Source: Azorinus chamasolen (lineage: Eukaryota > Mollusca > Bivalvia > Cardiida > Solecurtidae). From it: DNA of 64,000 nucleotides. The stretch lies in the NCBI GenBank assembly GCA_963576725.1, contig OY755237.1, positions 65,263,423 to 65,327,422 of the forward strand, read 5' to 3'. This document shows, piece after piece, positions 11,906 through 22,262 of this stretch; position 1 is the stretch's first letter, and every line of letters starts with the position of its first letter. The translations under genes and the position numbers were made by a program. Under the pieces are notes generated by a model that saw nothing but the letters and a program-made list of their open reading frames with translations, searched no databases and had not been told where the DNA came from.

Positions 11906-12184
11906 ACATCCTGGTTGCATTTAATAGACAAATTGATTATAGCTTGAATTCTGAAAATGTAGTGGGTGAAAATTTCTGTAAACATAATCTGCTCAGCAGG
12001 CTAAAGGATAATCCCAGTTCACTGTACATGTATATATCAGTGAACATATTTAAGGGTGTTCACACATGATTATATGATATAACTATTTCTATTGTCATGG
12101 AAATGTGATGCACGTTTTAGCTACATTTTTATTTATAAATCTGCACGATTTCCAAAGCTGTTATCTTCGTCCATACGTGTAAAT

Positions 12185-12434
12185 TTAACCCGTTCCCTTA
12201 TATAAACGTGTTTTCACTCATTCGCAAACAGAGTAGACCCAGATCATACGGCTCCTATAGGAGCCGTCTAATCAGGGTCTCCTCTGTTTGCTAATAGAAT
12301 CTGATATATCTGTTTCTTTTGTATTCTAAAATGTCTACAATGTTCTACTTTCCATATTTCTTTTAACTATTGTGTTAATGAATATTCAGTAGGTATTGAA
12401 ATTTGTAATAAACATAGAACAGGGAAAGGGTTAA
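12185..12434 (+). mobile_element. HP-B hairpin miniature element
   Basis: A 250-bp element with TTAACCCGTTCCCT at the left and AGGGAAAGGGTTAA at the right. The central dyad runs from GCAAACAGAGTAGACCC to GGGTCTCCTCTGTTTGC, with GGCTCCTATAGGAGCC at the apex and an A/A mismatch in the stem. The right half holds GAATATTCAGTAGGTATTGA, shared by all HP-B copies. Non-coding; TTAA ends suggest piggyBac-type mobilisation. Confidence 0.88.
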
Positions 12435-12502
12435 ACTGTGATAAGTATCAATCAACTATGTTGGCGCTAAATAATTTTCGTAGGTAAACATTGTTGTCTG
12501 TT

Positions 12503-12699
12503 TTAACGCATTCACTGCCAAATTCTGTCGTCTGCTACAATTTTTATTTTTCAAATGTCTACATTTTTGTTTCAAAAACATAGTCCTAGTAACAAACAGT
12601 TTGTATCCTGATTACGACGCCGTGTACTATGCGTCTCATCTGGATCCAAACTGCTTGCATAGGAATCAAACATGGGGCATTAGCAGCGAAAGAGGTATG
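12503..12699 (-). mobile_element. HP-C element, diverged
   Basis: Left end TTAACGCATTCACTGCCAAA, then GTCGTCTGCTAC, then the hairpin AACAGTTTGTATCCTGATTA / ATCTGGATCCAAACTG, then GCATTAGCAGCGAAAGAGGT. The termini are mutated versions of TTAACCCTTTCGCTGCCAA. Confidence 0.75.
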
Positions 12700-12734
12700 T
12701 GGCAGAGTCTCAAAGCCACAAGAGGTGCATTACA

Positions 12735-12810
12735 CAGTGTGCGTCCAGTTGATCGACCGAGTTACTCGGCGTCTCGTCTGAATCCAATCTGTTTGCTAAG
12801 TAGTGACGTC
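12735..12810. mobile_element. HP-C half hairpin
   Basis: CCGAGTTACTCGGCGTCTCG and TCTGAATCCAATCTGTTTGC match the apex and right arm of HP-C; the left arm is largely lost. A TGACGTCA palindrome follows at about 12804. Confidence 0.5.
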
Positions 12811-12984
12811 ACATTTTCACACATTGCATATGGCCATATGAAACACATTCCACTATTTGACTGTTGCGGTGTAAGAGTTAGTCAGACTGTTTTACAAAAA
12901 AACGTCCAACATCCTAAGAATGCTGAGTAATGTTTCTCATGCCATATTACCATTCCTATGGACATGTAATCATAATGTCAACCA

Positions 12985-13045
12985 ATTTGGACCCTTTTGA
13001 CTCGTGATGTGGCGAGGTATCCGACGTTTCATCCGGATGTGACAT
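12985..13045. mobile_element. Very degenerate HP-C-like hairpin
   Basis: TTTGGACCC ... CTCGTGATGTGGCGAGG ... TTTCATCCGGATGTG keeps the layout of the HP-C stem with many changes. Confidence 0.35.
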
Positions 13046-13135
13046 ATTTGCAAATATTACCACAGGGTACTTAAGGCTTTTAACGCGATAACGTACAAGA
13101 GACCTGTTCTGTGATATGAGGGAGCCATTTGTATG

Positions 13136-13385
13136 TTAACCCTTCGCTTGCTATTCGCATCAATGTACCTACCTGTAAATAGTGAAGACCCAGATGAGAC
13201 AGCTCCTTCAGGAGCTGTCTCATCAGGGTATGCACTATTTACAAGTTGATTGTGCAACCAGTGCACTCCACAGCAGTGTTTGTACAAGGAAATACTTGTA
13301 CACAGTGAAGATATATGTAATTATACAACAGGGCATGGGTAAAGAAGGAGAAATATATTTTAAAATTCAGCAAGCGAAGGGTTAA
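13136..13385 (+). mobile_element. HP-A element, copy 3, full length
   Basis: 250 bp between TTAACCCTTCGCTTGCT and AGCAAGCGAAGGGTTAA, a perfect 17-bp inverted repeat. The centre is CCCAGATGAGACAGCTCC with partner GGAGCTGTCTCATCAGGG around TTCA. The outer stem CACTATTTACA flanks it. This is the best reference copy of the family. Confidence 0.92.
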
Positions 13386-13639
13386 GAATATATTGACTGA
13401 ATTTCAAATGTCTCAGATACAATTACTTGTGTATAACAATAAACATATACGGTTATACGGCAACGGAGTGGGGACTATATAGATCCATTGGACCGGGTAT
13501 AAATAAACAATACAGATGTACTGTGATGTAAAATAACGTATGTTCGATGTTATAATACCTACAGGTATATCACACTAATACACAGATTACTGAATCACAA
13601 TTACAATCTTGTTATCATACAGAAACACAGATGCACTGT

Positions 13640-13810
13640 GCACAAACATATATAAACACACATTTACAACACACATAAACACAAACATATATACACACAT
13701 ATACAGCACACATAAACACAAGCATATATACACACATATACAACACACATAAACACAAACATATATACACACATATTCTACACACATAAACACATACATA
13801 TAATATACAA
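13640..13810. repeat. 37-bp A/C-rich minisatellite, about four units
   Basis: The unit CAACACACATAAACACAAAC followed by ATATATACACACATATA repeats about four times. The apparent cysteine-rich reading frames on the minus strand come only from this periodicity. Confidence 0.85.
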
Positions 13811-13854
13811 AAGTATGAAAGATGCGCAATACAAACACAAAAACAGGATGAAGA

Positions 13855-13985
13855 CAGGAATAGCGCCTTGAAACGGTCAGTGGTAGAATTGCCACTTGGG
13901 TTTAAACTGTTGTAAGAGGGCTCGTCTGACCTCACACTTATCCAATCTTCACCCGATCAGACGAACAGTGTAATGAATATAACCA
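13855..13985 (+). repeat. R-A interspersed repeat, partial copy
   Basis: Contains GCGCCTTGAAACGGTCAGTG, CCACTTGGGTTTAAAC, and CCTCACACTTATCCAATC, the conserved core of a family with six copies in this window (R-A is my label; fullest at 34060-34440). No coding capacity or terminal repeats are visible. Confidence 0.65.
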
Positions 13986-14221
13986 CGATCCGAGTGCTCC
14001 AACCAGAAAGCGCGTTTAATCCAGCATGTTCTCTTTGACACCATATGGAACTTTGGTTCGATGTTGGGCTTCAACTTACCAATAGAACAAGTGATAAGGT
14101 AAGTTATAAAACATATTCGCACTGAGAAGTCTTAGGATATAGGGGAGCATTTTTGTAACTATAGTTATCCTCTCTAGTCCGAACGTTTCATGTTTCATAC
14201 CGGGTGATGGTCATATAGCCC

Positions 14222-14305
14222 CTCCATCCCACACATAGACACACATACACGCACACATACACGCACACATACACACGCACGCACATACACACACATACAC
14301 TCGAT
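14222..14305. repeat. (CACACATACACG)n microsatellite
   Basis: Alternating CACACATACA and CGCA blocks for about 80 bp. Confidence 0.85.
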
Positions 14306-14391
14306 GAACTTTCTTCATGACTATTACTTTGTATGAAGCTGTCACATGTCTTAAACCTTACACTCGTTTTGACGACTTTTGGCAAATTTGC

Positions 14392-14455
14392 AAACAGATT
14401 AGATCAGACGGCTCCTGTAGGACACATGTGATTATGGTATACTAGTACTGTTTGC
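14392..14455. mobile_element. HP-B hairpin remnant
   Basis: GCAAACAGATTAGATCAGAC and GGCTCCTGTAGGA form the left arm and apex, then the copy degenerates (CACATGTGATTATGG) before ACTGTTTGC. The change begins right after the apex. Confidence 0.5.
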
Positions 14456-14643
14456 TCATGCTATAATACATATATGTAGCTACACTTTCTGCCATGGTAA
14501 AAACAATCCCTTATTCGTAAGGCCATTATACAGCTAATTGATATGTTTACATGCATATTCATGAGGGAATCCATAATGATATGTGTGTTTTCGGGCCTTC
14601 GAACTGAAACTAGACTATAATTAGGTACTTTACTTTAGTTTTT

Positions 14644-14893
14644 TTAAACCCTTTCCTTGTCCTATATTTATTTCACATTTCATACCTACTGGATATTCAT
14701 GGACAAAATGGTTGGAATGAAATATGGAATGCGTAACACTGTATCCATTTTAGAAACTAAATGAACATATTTATCAAATTCTATTAGCAAACAGAGCAGA
14801 CTGTCATTAGACGGCTTTAATAGGAGCAATCTGAGATGGGTCTACTCTGTTTGCAAATGCGCGAAAAGATGTTTATATGAGGGAAAGGGTTAA
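14644..14893 (-). mobile_element. HP-B element, decayed hairpin
   Basis: TTAAACCCTTTCCTTG at the left and GAGGGAAAGGGTTAA at the right, with ATGGATATTCAT-like and GCAAACAGAGCAGAC / GTCTACTCTGTTTGC outer stem. The inner stem is eroded (TTAGACGGCTTTAATAGGAG). Length 250 bp, as for intact HP-B. Confidence 0.8.
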
Positions 14894-15009
14894 CATTGTT
14901 TATGTTTTGTCTTTCTTTACGGAAAATCAAAACTAGTTGTTACTAATATTGCTAAGTATGTATATTCTGCCATGAAAGTTAGATCGGTGTAACAGAATAC
15001 ATGTATATA

Positions 15010-15401
15010 CAGTGAACCCTCGTTACAACGGATGTGTTTGTTTCCAGACATTTTGCTGATATAACGAGGTTGCCGTTATAACGAGTTTAATTATTATTAT
15101 TATTATTATTATAATACCACATTTATGTAGCGCTCTTTGCACACTGGATATGTGCGTTCAAAAGCGCTTAAATATGAAAGGAACCATGTGGCCAGTTTTA
15201 AACTAGTACCAACAGGCGAACGCTTAATGCAGCTTTGTGCACTTCTTGTGTTTTGCATTAAATGATCACCTGTCTGACTTGCATTGCACATAAGTATTCA
15301 GTGGTGTTTTCAAAGCCGTAACGGTAATTTTGTTTTAATGCATACTGCCAGTATAACGAGGGTGCCGTTGTAACGAATGCCGGTATAATGAGGGTCCACT
15401 G
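15010..15401. mobile_element. Pogo-like miniature element with nested sequence
   Basis: TA-CAGTGAACCCTCGTTACAAC at the left and the matching GGGTCCACTG-TA at the right, with inner CGTTATAACGAG and GCCGTTGTAACGA copies. CAGT ends at a TA target are typical of pogo/Tigger elements. Inside are a (TTA)n run at about 15091-15112 leading into CCACATTTATGTAGCGCTCT, which resembles a widespread RTE/SINE 3' tail, and an eroded HP-D-type stem (GCTTAATGCAG ... GCATTAAATGATCACC). Confidence 0.7.
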
Positions 15402-15560
15402 TATAAAGGAAAACAGATGAAGCGATGCCAAGTTATACGGTACATGTTGATTTAATTCCACTATTTAAACAAGAAAATTCACAACGCGTTTCACTGCTAC
15501 TGCAGATATTCAGGGGTTATATCTGTTTCTACGGCCAAACTATTCTGTATTTATATGTCA

Positions 15561-15623
15561 TTTTGAAATAAGTCTAATTCATATTAATGATGTCATTGTC
15601 TTTTACATGAAGTAACGGGTTAA
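15561..15623. mobile_element. HP-B2 terminal remnant
   Basis: ATTCATATTAATGATGTCAT ... TACATGAAGTAACGGGTTAA is the end block of HP-B2 (compare 18950-19006). The hairpin and opposite end are not seen. Confidence 0.45.
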
Positions 15624-15958
15624 ACAACACGATATCGATCTACACGTACTTTCGTCCGCTATGCGATTGTCACCTTCCGATCATACCGGAGACAATAGGT
15701 CCTGAGTCCTTTACCTGTTCACAATTCATGTAAGAAATAACAAGCGAGGTTTTATGCAAAAGGTTACATGAATTTATAGTGATTGGAACCGGGATTCTTA
15801 ACATCAAGCAGTTGTTTAAATCGGTACAAACGTAATGCAGAAAGCTGCTATAGGATCTTAAACTGCATTAACTGATCACTCCTGAGGGAGACCTTAGACC
15901 ACGGTCTGCACTATTTGTTATAAAATCATTTTCGTCAGGGATTTATACGTTAAAATTA

Positions 15959-16162
15959 CAGTAAAACCTCTCTAAACCGGAATTCTAGTAGAGAAGAATT
16001 CGGATACTTTTAGGCAGGTGGCTGCTTAATGCAGGGTGAAAGTCATACAGAAAGCTCCTAGAGGAGCTTTCTGTATGACTTTCATTCTGCATTAAGCTGC
16101 CACCTGTCTCCAAGACCGATATTAATGCTAAATTCAGCGTCCGATTTAGAGGGGTTTCACTG
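15959..16162. mobile_element. HP-D hairpin element, full length
   Basis: 204 bp from CAGTAAAACCTCTCTAAACC to TTTAGAGGGGTTTCACTG, flanked by TA on both sides. The central dyad is about 45 bp per arm: AGGTGGCTGCTTAATGCAGG, then AAGTCATACAGAAAGCTCC, apex TAGA, and the complementary arm ending GCAT-TAAGCTGCCACCT. The ends fit the pogo/Tigger group (CAGT, TA target). Non-coding. Confidence 0.9.
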
Positions 16163-16669
16163 TATATTTAGAAAGGGAGAAGTCGGGTTTGAGTATTCAG
16201 CATATTAAGGGTACCAATTGAAACTGACTTCCTAATGTGATGCGTTCCGTGACACTAGTGCATTGCAAGCGGTATAAACCCAGATCAGCTGCCACGCCCC
16301 CGATGTGATATCTGGTCCTACATTTGCCACTCACCAGAATAATTTCTCTTCTATCTTTTAAAAACAATAAAAACCACATAGATCTGTCGCTGTGTAAAAT
16401 ATATTTGCCAGTTGAACTGGATCAATACGATGTGCTATGCTGGAAAAGTTCATAATAAAATGCAAAACAAACACATGACACTTATCATGCATCAGACATT
16501 CTGAACCTAGGCTACTTTGTATTGGGTCTCTGTGAATAACAAATACAGCATAAACATGCCAGCAAGATATTGGACACTGGGAATTTATCCAGATGCCATG
16601 TTACAGTATAACACAAACTATATGTACACGTTGTACTACAATTGTTTATCTGTTACGTTGAAGTTAATA

Positions 16670-16856
16670 CAATAGAACGCACCTAATGCGATCACTGATT
16701 AAATAAACACATGTGGTTTTAAAAGCAGGTGGTTGCTTAATGCAGGACTAAAGTAATGCAGAAAACTCCTCTAGGAGCTTTCTGCATAACTTTCATCCTG
16801 CATGCATTAACCTACCACCTGTCTTTCAGACCAATAATGTTGGTAGTATTCTACTG
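16670..16856. mobile_element. HP-D element, variant termini
   Basis: TA-CAATAGAACGCACCTAATG to TAGTATTCTACTG-TA. The hairpin arms read AAGTAATGCAGAAAACTCC and GGAGCTTTCTGCATAACTT. The TAATGCGA-type inner terminus matches the copy at 31349-31553. Confidence 0.85.
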
Positions 16857-16994
16857 TACAGCCGTTCGTTCATACAACATTCTCCTGATGTCGAAAATAA
16901 CTTGCTTTTCTGACCTTTAAGCTTTGACACTTGTTATTTAATGACATGGGTACTTCCTTGTTTGGTAAAGTTTAGTGAGTAGCACATTAGAGAT

Positions 16995-17715
16995 ATCAAT
17001 ATAGAGATATTAATGAACTAAGTTATATCAATATACAAGGCATATCTCTATAACAGATATATCAATGTACAAGATACATCAATATAATAAGAGATGTCAA
17101 TATATGAGAGATATCAATATACGAGGATATCAATATACGAGGATATCAATATACTAGAGATACCAATACACAATGGATATTAATATATGTAAGGTATCAA
17201 TATAGAAGATATATCAAAATACAAAAGGTATCAATATACGAGAGATACCAATATACGAGGGATATCAATATGTATGAGGTATCAATATAGAAGAAGTTTC
17301 AATATACAAGATGTATCAAAATACGAGATATATCGCTTCACGAGAGATATCAATATAAGAGGGATATCAATATACTAGAGATATCAGTATACTTGAGATA
17401 TCAATATACAACAAATTTCAATATACAAGCGGTATCAATACAGTAACCCCCCTCTATACAGGAATTTTAGTAGAGAAGAATCTATATATTTTAAGGCAGG
17501 CGGCTGCTTAATACAGGATGAACGCCATGCAGAAAGCTCCTCTAGGAGCTCTCTGCATGACCTTCACCCTGCATTAAGCTGCCACCTGTCTTCAATACCG
17601 ATACTTATACCAAATTTAACGTCCGGTTTAGAGAGGTTTTACTGTATACGGGAGATATCAATATACCGGAGGTATCAATATACGAGATACAAAAATACGA
17701 CAGATACCAATTTAT
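16995..17715. repeat. 17-bp GATATCAATATAC minisatellite, split by an HP-D insertion
   Basis: The unit GATATCAATATACGAGA repeats with variation over 16995-17440 and resumes at 17647-17715. The 204-bp HP-D element at 17441-17644 sits inside, so the array existed before the insertion. Confidence 0.9.
17441..17644. mobile_element. HP-D element inserted in a minisatellite
   Basis: CAGTAACCCCCCTCTATAC to TAGAGAGGTTTTACTG with TA on both sides. Arms: GCCATGCAGAAAGCTCC / GGAGCTCTCTGCATGAC around TCTA. The target duplication is readable because the surrounding 17-bp units continue on both sides. Confidence 0.92.
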
Positions 17716-17889
17716 GGTATACAATGTATGTCAAACCTCCTTCGCTACAGGTTCGGATTTGGTTTAAACTAATATTGGAAACAAAGTCTTAATCTTCTGA
17801 ATCAGTTAAACTGGCTACTGCCTCTTTGAATGTTAATTAAACAAAATATTGTATACAAATTTATCAATAAAAGAAAAAAGTGTTCATGT

Positions 17890-17955
17890 CAAACAGTGAA
17901 GATCCTGATCAAAGAGCTCACTCGGGAACTCCCTGATCTGGGTCTACATTGTTTT
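17890..17955. mobile_element. Hairpin remnant of HP-B type
   Basis: AAACAGTGAAGATCCTGATC ... GAGCTCACTCGGGAACTCC ... GATCTGGGTCTACATTGTTT keeps the outer HP-B stem with a changed apex. Confidence 0.45.
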
Positions 17956-17985
17956 TACTTGTCTCATAAACTCGGCTTCCGCACT

Positions 17986-18209
17986 TCAACCCTTTCACTG
18001 ATGAATATTCATGTAAGAAATAATGACGTCGTGAATATAAATAACAATTATTTTATAATGGCATATGAACACAGGACATTTTGCCCCAGGCAGAAGCTGT
18101 AGAATCAGGTCATATTATATCATACGCTAACAGAGCAGGAGCCGTCTGATCTGGGTCTACTCTGTTTGCAGATGCGTCAAAATGCGCTTATATAAGCAAA
18201 AGGGTTCAA
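17986..18209 (-). mobile_element. HP-B2 element, left hairpin arm deleted
   Basis: Ends TTCAACCCTTTCACTGATG and AAGCAAAAGGGTTCAA. The left block has GAATATTCATGTAAGAAATA followed by ATGACGTCGT. The hairpin is lopsided: GCTAACAGAGC jumps to AGGAGCCGTCTGATCTGGG, so about 22 bp of the left arm up to the apex are gone. Confidence 0.75.
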
Positions 18210-18555
18210 GTGTAACCTACAATATATCGTATGTGTTTGTTTGCAAAAAATGAATTTATCTCCTATCTATTTAACAACTGTATCTTACACAAAATATACG
18301 AGTATATACATGTGTATGTTATAAAACAGTACCATTTCATATGATAGAAAATATCAAATCAAATAAATTGATTGTAGCGAGTGCTTTGCATTCAATTAAA
18401 CATGTATGTATCTCTTTTTTTTAATTTATTCATGTTCCCATTGGTTTCACGGTGTGTTCCAGTTGGTTCCATATGTATTTGCAATATCGCAATATCATTT
18501 TGTTCAAGACAAGAAATAAACCAGTTTCCTAGTGATCATATATTGATGAAATAAT

Positions 18556-18747
18556 TACTTAATGAATATTCATTAACCAATTTGTATAGGTCAAACTATA
18601 AAATAGAATGTTGGATGCACAAAAACATATTATTCCCTATGCAAACAGAGCAGATCCTGCTAAGACTACTCATACACTAACCGTCTGATCGGGATCTGCT
18701 GTGTTTACAAAGGAGTGGGAAAATGTATTTATGAAGGAAAGGGTTAA
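18556..18747. mobile_element. HP-B2 element, partial
   Basis: Begins near AATGAATATTCATTAA and ends ATGAAGGAAAGGGTTAA. Hairpin outer stem GCAAACAGAGCAGATCC / GGATCTGC-GTGTTT is kept; the apex is degenerate (CTAAGACTACTCATACACTAA). Confidence 0.6.
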
Positions 18748-18758
18748 TAGTACAGTTG

Positions 18759-19006
18759 TTAACCCTTTACTCCATAAATACCCCTTTCTACGCTTTTGCA
18801 AACTAAGAAGACCCAGATCAGACGGCTCCTATAGTAGCCGTCTGATCAGGGTCTTCTCTGTTTGCTTATGATATAATATAGACATGATTCTAGTTTCTGC
18901 CAGTGCCATAAAATTCTGTGTCCATATAATATTATAACAACTGTATATAATTAATATTCATGACGTCATTATTTCTTACATGAATATTCATGGAGGAAAG
19001 GTTTAA
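18759..19006 (+). mobile_element. HP-B2 element, full length
   Basis: 248 bp from TTAACCCTTTACTCCATAAA to TGGAGGAAAGGTTTAA. Central stem CCCAGATCAGACGGCTCC / (T)AGCCGTCTGATCAGGG around TATAG. The right part carries TTAATATTCATGACGTCATT and ATTTCTTACATGAATATTCA: a perfect TGACGTCA site and TGAATATTCA palindrome. It differs from HP-B by this end block, so it is a subfamily. It lies head-to-head with the preceding copy. Confidence 0.88.
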
Positions 19007-19102
19007 CTTACAAATGCGTTTTACAATAGTTTTACAATATATGTAGGAATGCAGGAATATATAAAATGGTTCTAACAGTATCATTTCAATGGATGTGGGA
19101 TA

Positions 19103-19300
19103 CAGTAAAATATCTCTATAACGGCCACTAAATCACATCAAGGATGTTGTGTTACTGGCAGGTGGCTGCTTAAAGCAAGGAGAAAGTAAAACAGAACGCT
19201 CCTACAGGAGCGTTCTGTTTTACTTTCACCTTGCTTTAAGCAACCACCTGCCCTAAATACCAACTAATTAACACAATTTAGTGGTAGAGAGGTTTTACTG
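19103..19300. mobile_element. HP-D element, covarying arm variant
   Basis: 198 bp, TA-CAGTAAAATATCTCTATAAC to GTAGAGAGGTTTTACTG-TA. Arms read AAGCAAGGAGAAAGTAAAAC, AGAACGCTCC and their exact complements GGAGCGTTCT, GTTTTACTTTCACCTTGCTT (one difference). The changes compared with the 15959 copy occur on both sides of the stem. Confidence 0.9.
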
Positions 19301-19369
19301 TACTTTCAAAATTCATTAGATTACTTTTAACCCTAAATTTACTCTAAATGTGAGGAAACCGAGTAAATA

Positions 19370-20490
19370 ATAGTGCAGATCCATAACAAAGGAAAACTTT
19401 GGGAACCCTTTAATCTGGGTATGTACTGTTTGTCAAACTATAATTTTCATCAGTGATAAATGTTGATATATAGAGGATATTTGTTAGAGGACATCTCGTG
19501 AACTTCGCCTCTCGTGAAAATATACCGTCTGGTGTTCACTCGATGAAATAAATTTCGATCTTCCACCGAAAATAACAAATATTCTTTTTATTTCATGCTT
19601 TTATTTAACGTTATAATCCTTTTTTCAACGGATTTATGTCTTAACGAAATCGAAAGTACGATTCGTTCCCCGTGGGGAGCCCCAATGAAAAACCGTAGTT
19701 CACATGTTGCTTCACGACAGAAGATATAGTTCTATATAATCGTCTTAGAAATTGTAAAATGTCCATAAAAATATATTTTATAAGTTCAAAATGATTAACA
19801 CAGAGGGGTTATATTGTACGACGTCATTTTGTATATCTGACAATAAAACTAAAATAATTTTTTGTTGACATTACTGCGCGTCATCTTTACGTCATAAGTC
19901 ATATAAGCGCGTCATAAGTCAGACGTCCGCCATCTTGTCCAAAACAAACGCGGTAGGAAACCAACAAAGAACGAAACTGAGGCGTTATTATAACAGAAAA
20001 CGTGCAGGTTGTGGACTTTAACTGAGCCAAAATTGTCAGGAAATAAGAATGGATAATGCCACGTGTTGAATATTCACTGTCACTGTCGGAAAGCAATGGA
20101 ATTCTTTTGAACAGTGAGTCTGCACACCGAGAATTTGAGCCTAACTGACAAAGAGGTTACGTTTTTGAAACGAGGTTGATAGCTTGTTAGCGATCTAGCA
20201 ACTGGTAACATGAACATGGAAATGACAGCCAGGGAAGACGCTGATTTGAAATTCGCTATTGAATCCAGTAGATAATCACGGTTGGCTTGTTCCGCCTAGT
20301 GTCAGTTGATGATGGCATCGAGTAAGCGGCTTGCATTTGCTGTACTTGAAGGCTGGTAGAGTAGATTCAATACAGGTACTGTACAGGTAGACGTTTGGTT
20401 TAATTTATAAATCTTAATGTAAAATCGATAAGTGGACAATTGCATCATTTTAAACTAAATTACGAGTGCAAATAGCAGTACATCTACATT
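19370..20490. other. Mostly unassigned DNA
   Basis: A decayed HP-like stem lies at about 19370-19435 (AGTGCAGATCC ... AATCTGGGTATGTACTGTTTG). Beyond it no repeat family or conserved coding sequence was recognised. GTCATAAGTCATATAAGCGC at about 19891 and GCGTCATAAGTCAGACG are a short direct duplication. Confidence 0.4.
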
Positions 20491-20494
20491 ACGT

Positions 20495-20570
20495 CCACAT
20501 GGTCTAATGTGAGGACGTCTTGTCATTTTTTGGCAGAAGGTCTGGGTTCGAGTCCCAGTTTGGATTTCAG
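20495..20570 (+). repeat. tRNA-like sequence, probably SINE-derived
   Basis: TGGTCTAATGTGAGGACG resembles a Pol III A box and GGTCTGGGTTCGAGTCCCAG is a good T arm with B box. The acceptor stem is not convincing, so I read it as a tRNA-derived SINE head or tRNA pseudogene. Confidence 0.4.
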
Positions 20571-20754
20571 TTTGTACTGCTGTTATTTCATTTGTTATCA
20601 AATTTATTCCATGTTATGTTTTAAAAAAATTAACAAATCATTGCAAAACGACCCTATGAAAGAAGAATTTTATTAGTTTTCTAAATATCTGACTGCTTAG
20701 TGCAACTTAAAACCCCCATGGGGGGACAAGTAGTCCGGTAACAGTGAAATTATC

Positions 20755-20985
20755 AAGATTCAAGATTCAAGATTTTATTTTATAATACAAGAAGGTCATA
20801 CCACATGTGGCAAAACATAACTTTATATGTATATATGGCGACAGTTAATTCAACATTGTCTAGTTGTATAGTAATTATAATATAATCAGTAATAGTAAAT
20901 GATCAGTAAATATTTTACAAGCAAATTATTTACTGAAGCAACACAGTGATATTACCTTATACTATAAAGATCATTGCGACAAAGT
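20755..20985 (-). mobile_element. LINE 3' tail (CR1/L2-like)
   Basis: TCAAGATTCAAGATTCAAGA followed by TTTTATTTTATAATACAAG is the same layout as the tail at 7558: a short tandem repeat, then a reversed AATAAA-type region, read on the minus strand. Coding sequence is absent. Confidence 0.6.
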
Positions 20986-21580
20986 CATATACATACATAT
21001 ATATACATATACATACATACATACATACATTACATTACATTACATTACATTACATTACATTACATTACATTACATTACATTACATTACATTACATTACCA
21101 TACCATACCATACCATACCACACCACACCACACCACACCACACCACACCACACCACACCACACCACACCACACCACACCACACCACACCACACCACACCA
21201 CACCACACCACACCACACCACACCACACCACACCACACCACACCACACCACACCACACCACACCACACCACACCACACCACACCACACCACACCACACCA
21301 CACCACACCACACCACACCACACCACACCACACCACACCACACCACACCACACCACACCACACCACATCACATCACACCACACCACACCACACCACACCA
21401 CACCACACCACACCACACCACACCACACCACACCACACCACACCACACCACACCACACCACACCACACCACACCACACCACACCACACCACACCACACCA
21501 TACCTACATACATACACACATTATACACAATCAACACATACATACACATATACACACATATACACATTTATACACTATTA
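20985..21580. repeat. Compound microsatellite ending in (ACCAC)n, about 390 bp
   Basis: Successive blocks are (ATAC)n at about 20990-21028, (ATTAC)n to about 21098, (ATACC)n to about 21118 and (ACCAC)n to about 21500, then CATACATACACA. The long pentamer block is uniform except CACATCACATC at about 21364. Open frames of about 200 codons on both strands (His-Thr-Pro or Val-Trp-Cys-Gly repeats) are by-products of the repeat. Confidence 0.95.
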
Positions 21581-22077
21581 TTTGAGCATATAAACTGGAG
21601 CAATATGACCTTATACTATACAGGACGAAACGCTTAAACGATATGAACACCTGTGCTTTCATTATTTGTGTGCTTATCATTGTCACCTCCCTTGAAATAA
21701 TGAAAATTTGATTACCACTTTGTAATAAACCTTGTTGACAAGGTTAACAGGTGGTGTCTGTAAAGGTAAAATAATGTCAGCGCAACATTAGATATATGCA
21801 AAACATAAAGTTAGATTGCGCTGACGAAAAGTCCACTTCTCCGTCTATCTTACCCGAAAACGAAACTTTGGTCAGACTGACAAGTGGCATTGAACGTATT
21901 GTTTATAAAATAGCATAGCATTAAACATCGTTTGCAATAACTTGTATAAGTAGTAACGAAAAGCACCATGATCACATCACAATCAATAACAACTAAGATA
22001 GGTAACGTAAATATGCGATGATATAATAGTATTTAGTACTTAATATTTAACATTTTTAATATTTAATATTTATTATT
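21581..22077. other. No recognisable feature
   Basis: Non-repetitive A+T-rich DNA; no coding or element signature recognised. Confidence 0.4.
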
Positions 22078-22262
22078 TAACCCTTTCCTTGTTACATGTT
22101 TTTCCAAGTTCCAATACCTACTAAATATTCATGGACATATGAGTTTTAACAAACTATGGAAAGGGGGGGGGGGGGCATTGCAGCCATTTTAGAAAGTAGA
22201 GAAACATATCTATCAAATTATATTAGCGAGCAGAGCATACCCTGATCAGACGGCTCCTCTAG
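22078..22262 (-). mobile_element. HP-B half-element ending at the hairpin apex
   Basis: Starts TTAACCCTTTCCTTG, runs through the normal HP-B half (with a 14-base G run at about 22158) and the arm CCTGATCAGACGGCTCC, and stops after TCTAG. The next base departs from HP-B and the neighbouring LINE sequence begins. The second half of the element is absent from the window. Confidence 0.85.

Noticed and set aside
12601..12930. 109-codon plus-strand frame
   Set aside because: It spans HP-C hairpin pieces and their spacer and shows no protein similarity.
13587..13935. Cysteine/valine/tyrosine-rich frames on the minus strand
   Set aside because: Produced by a 37-bp A/C-rich minisatellite; overlapping frames give the same composition.
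20946..21593. Long open frames of His-Thr-Pro and Val-Trp-Cys-Gly repeats on both strands
   Set aside because: They arise only because a pentanucleotide array has no stop codon in any frame; there is no non-repeat coding sequence attached.
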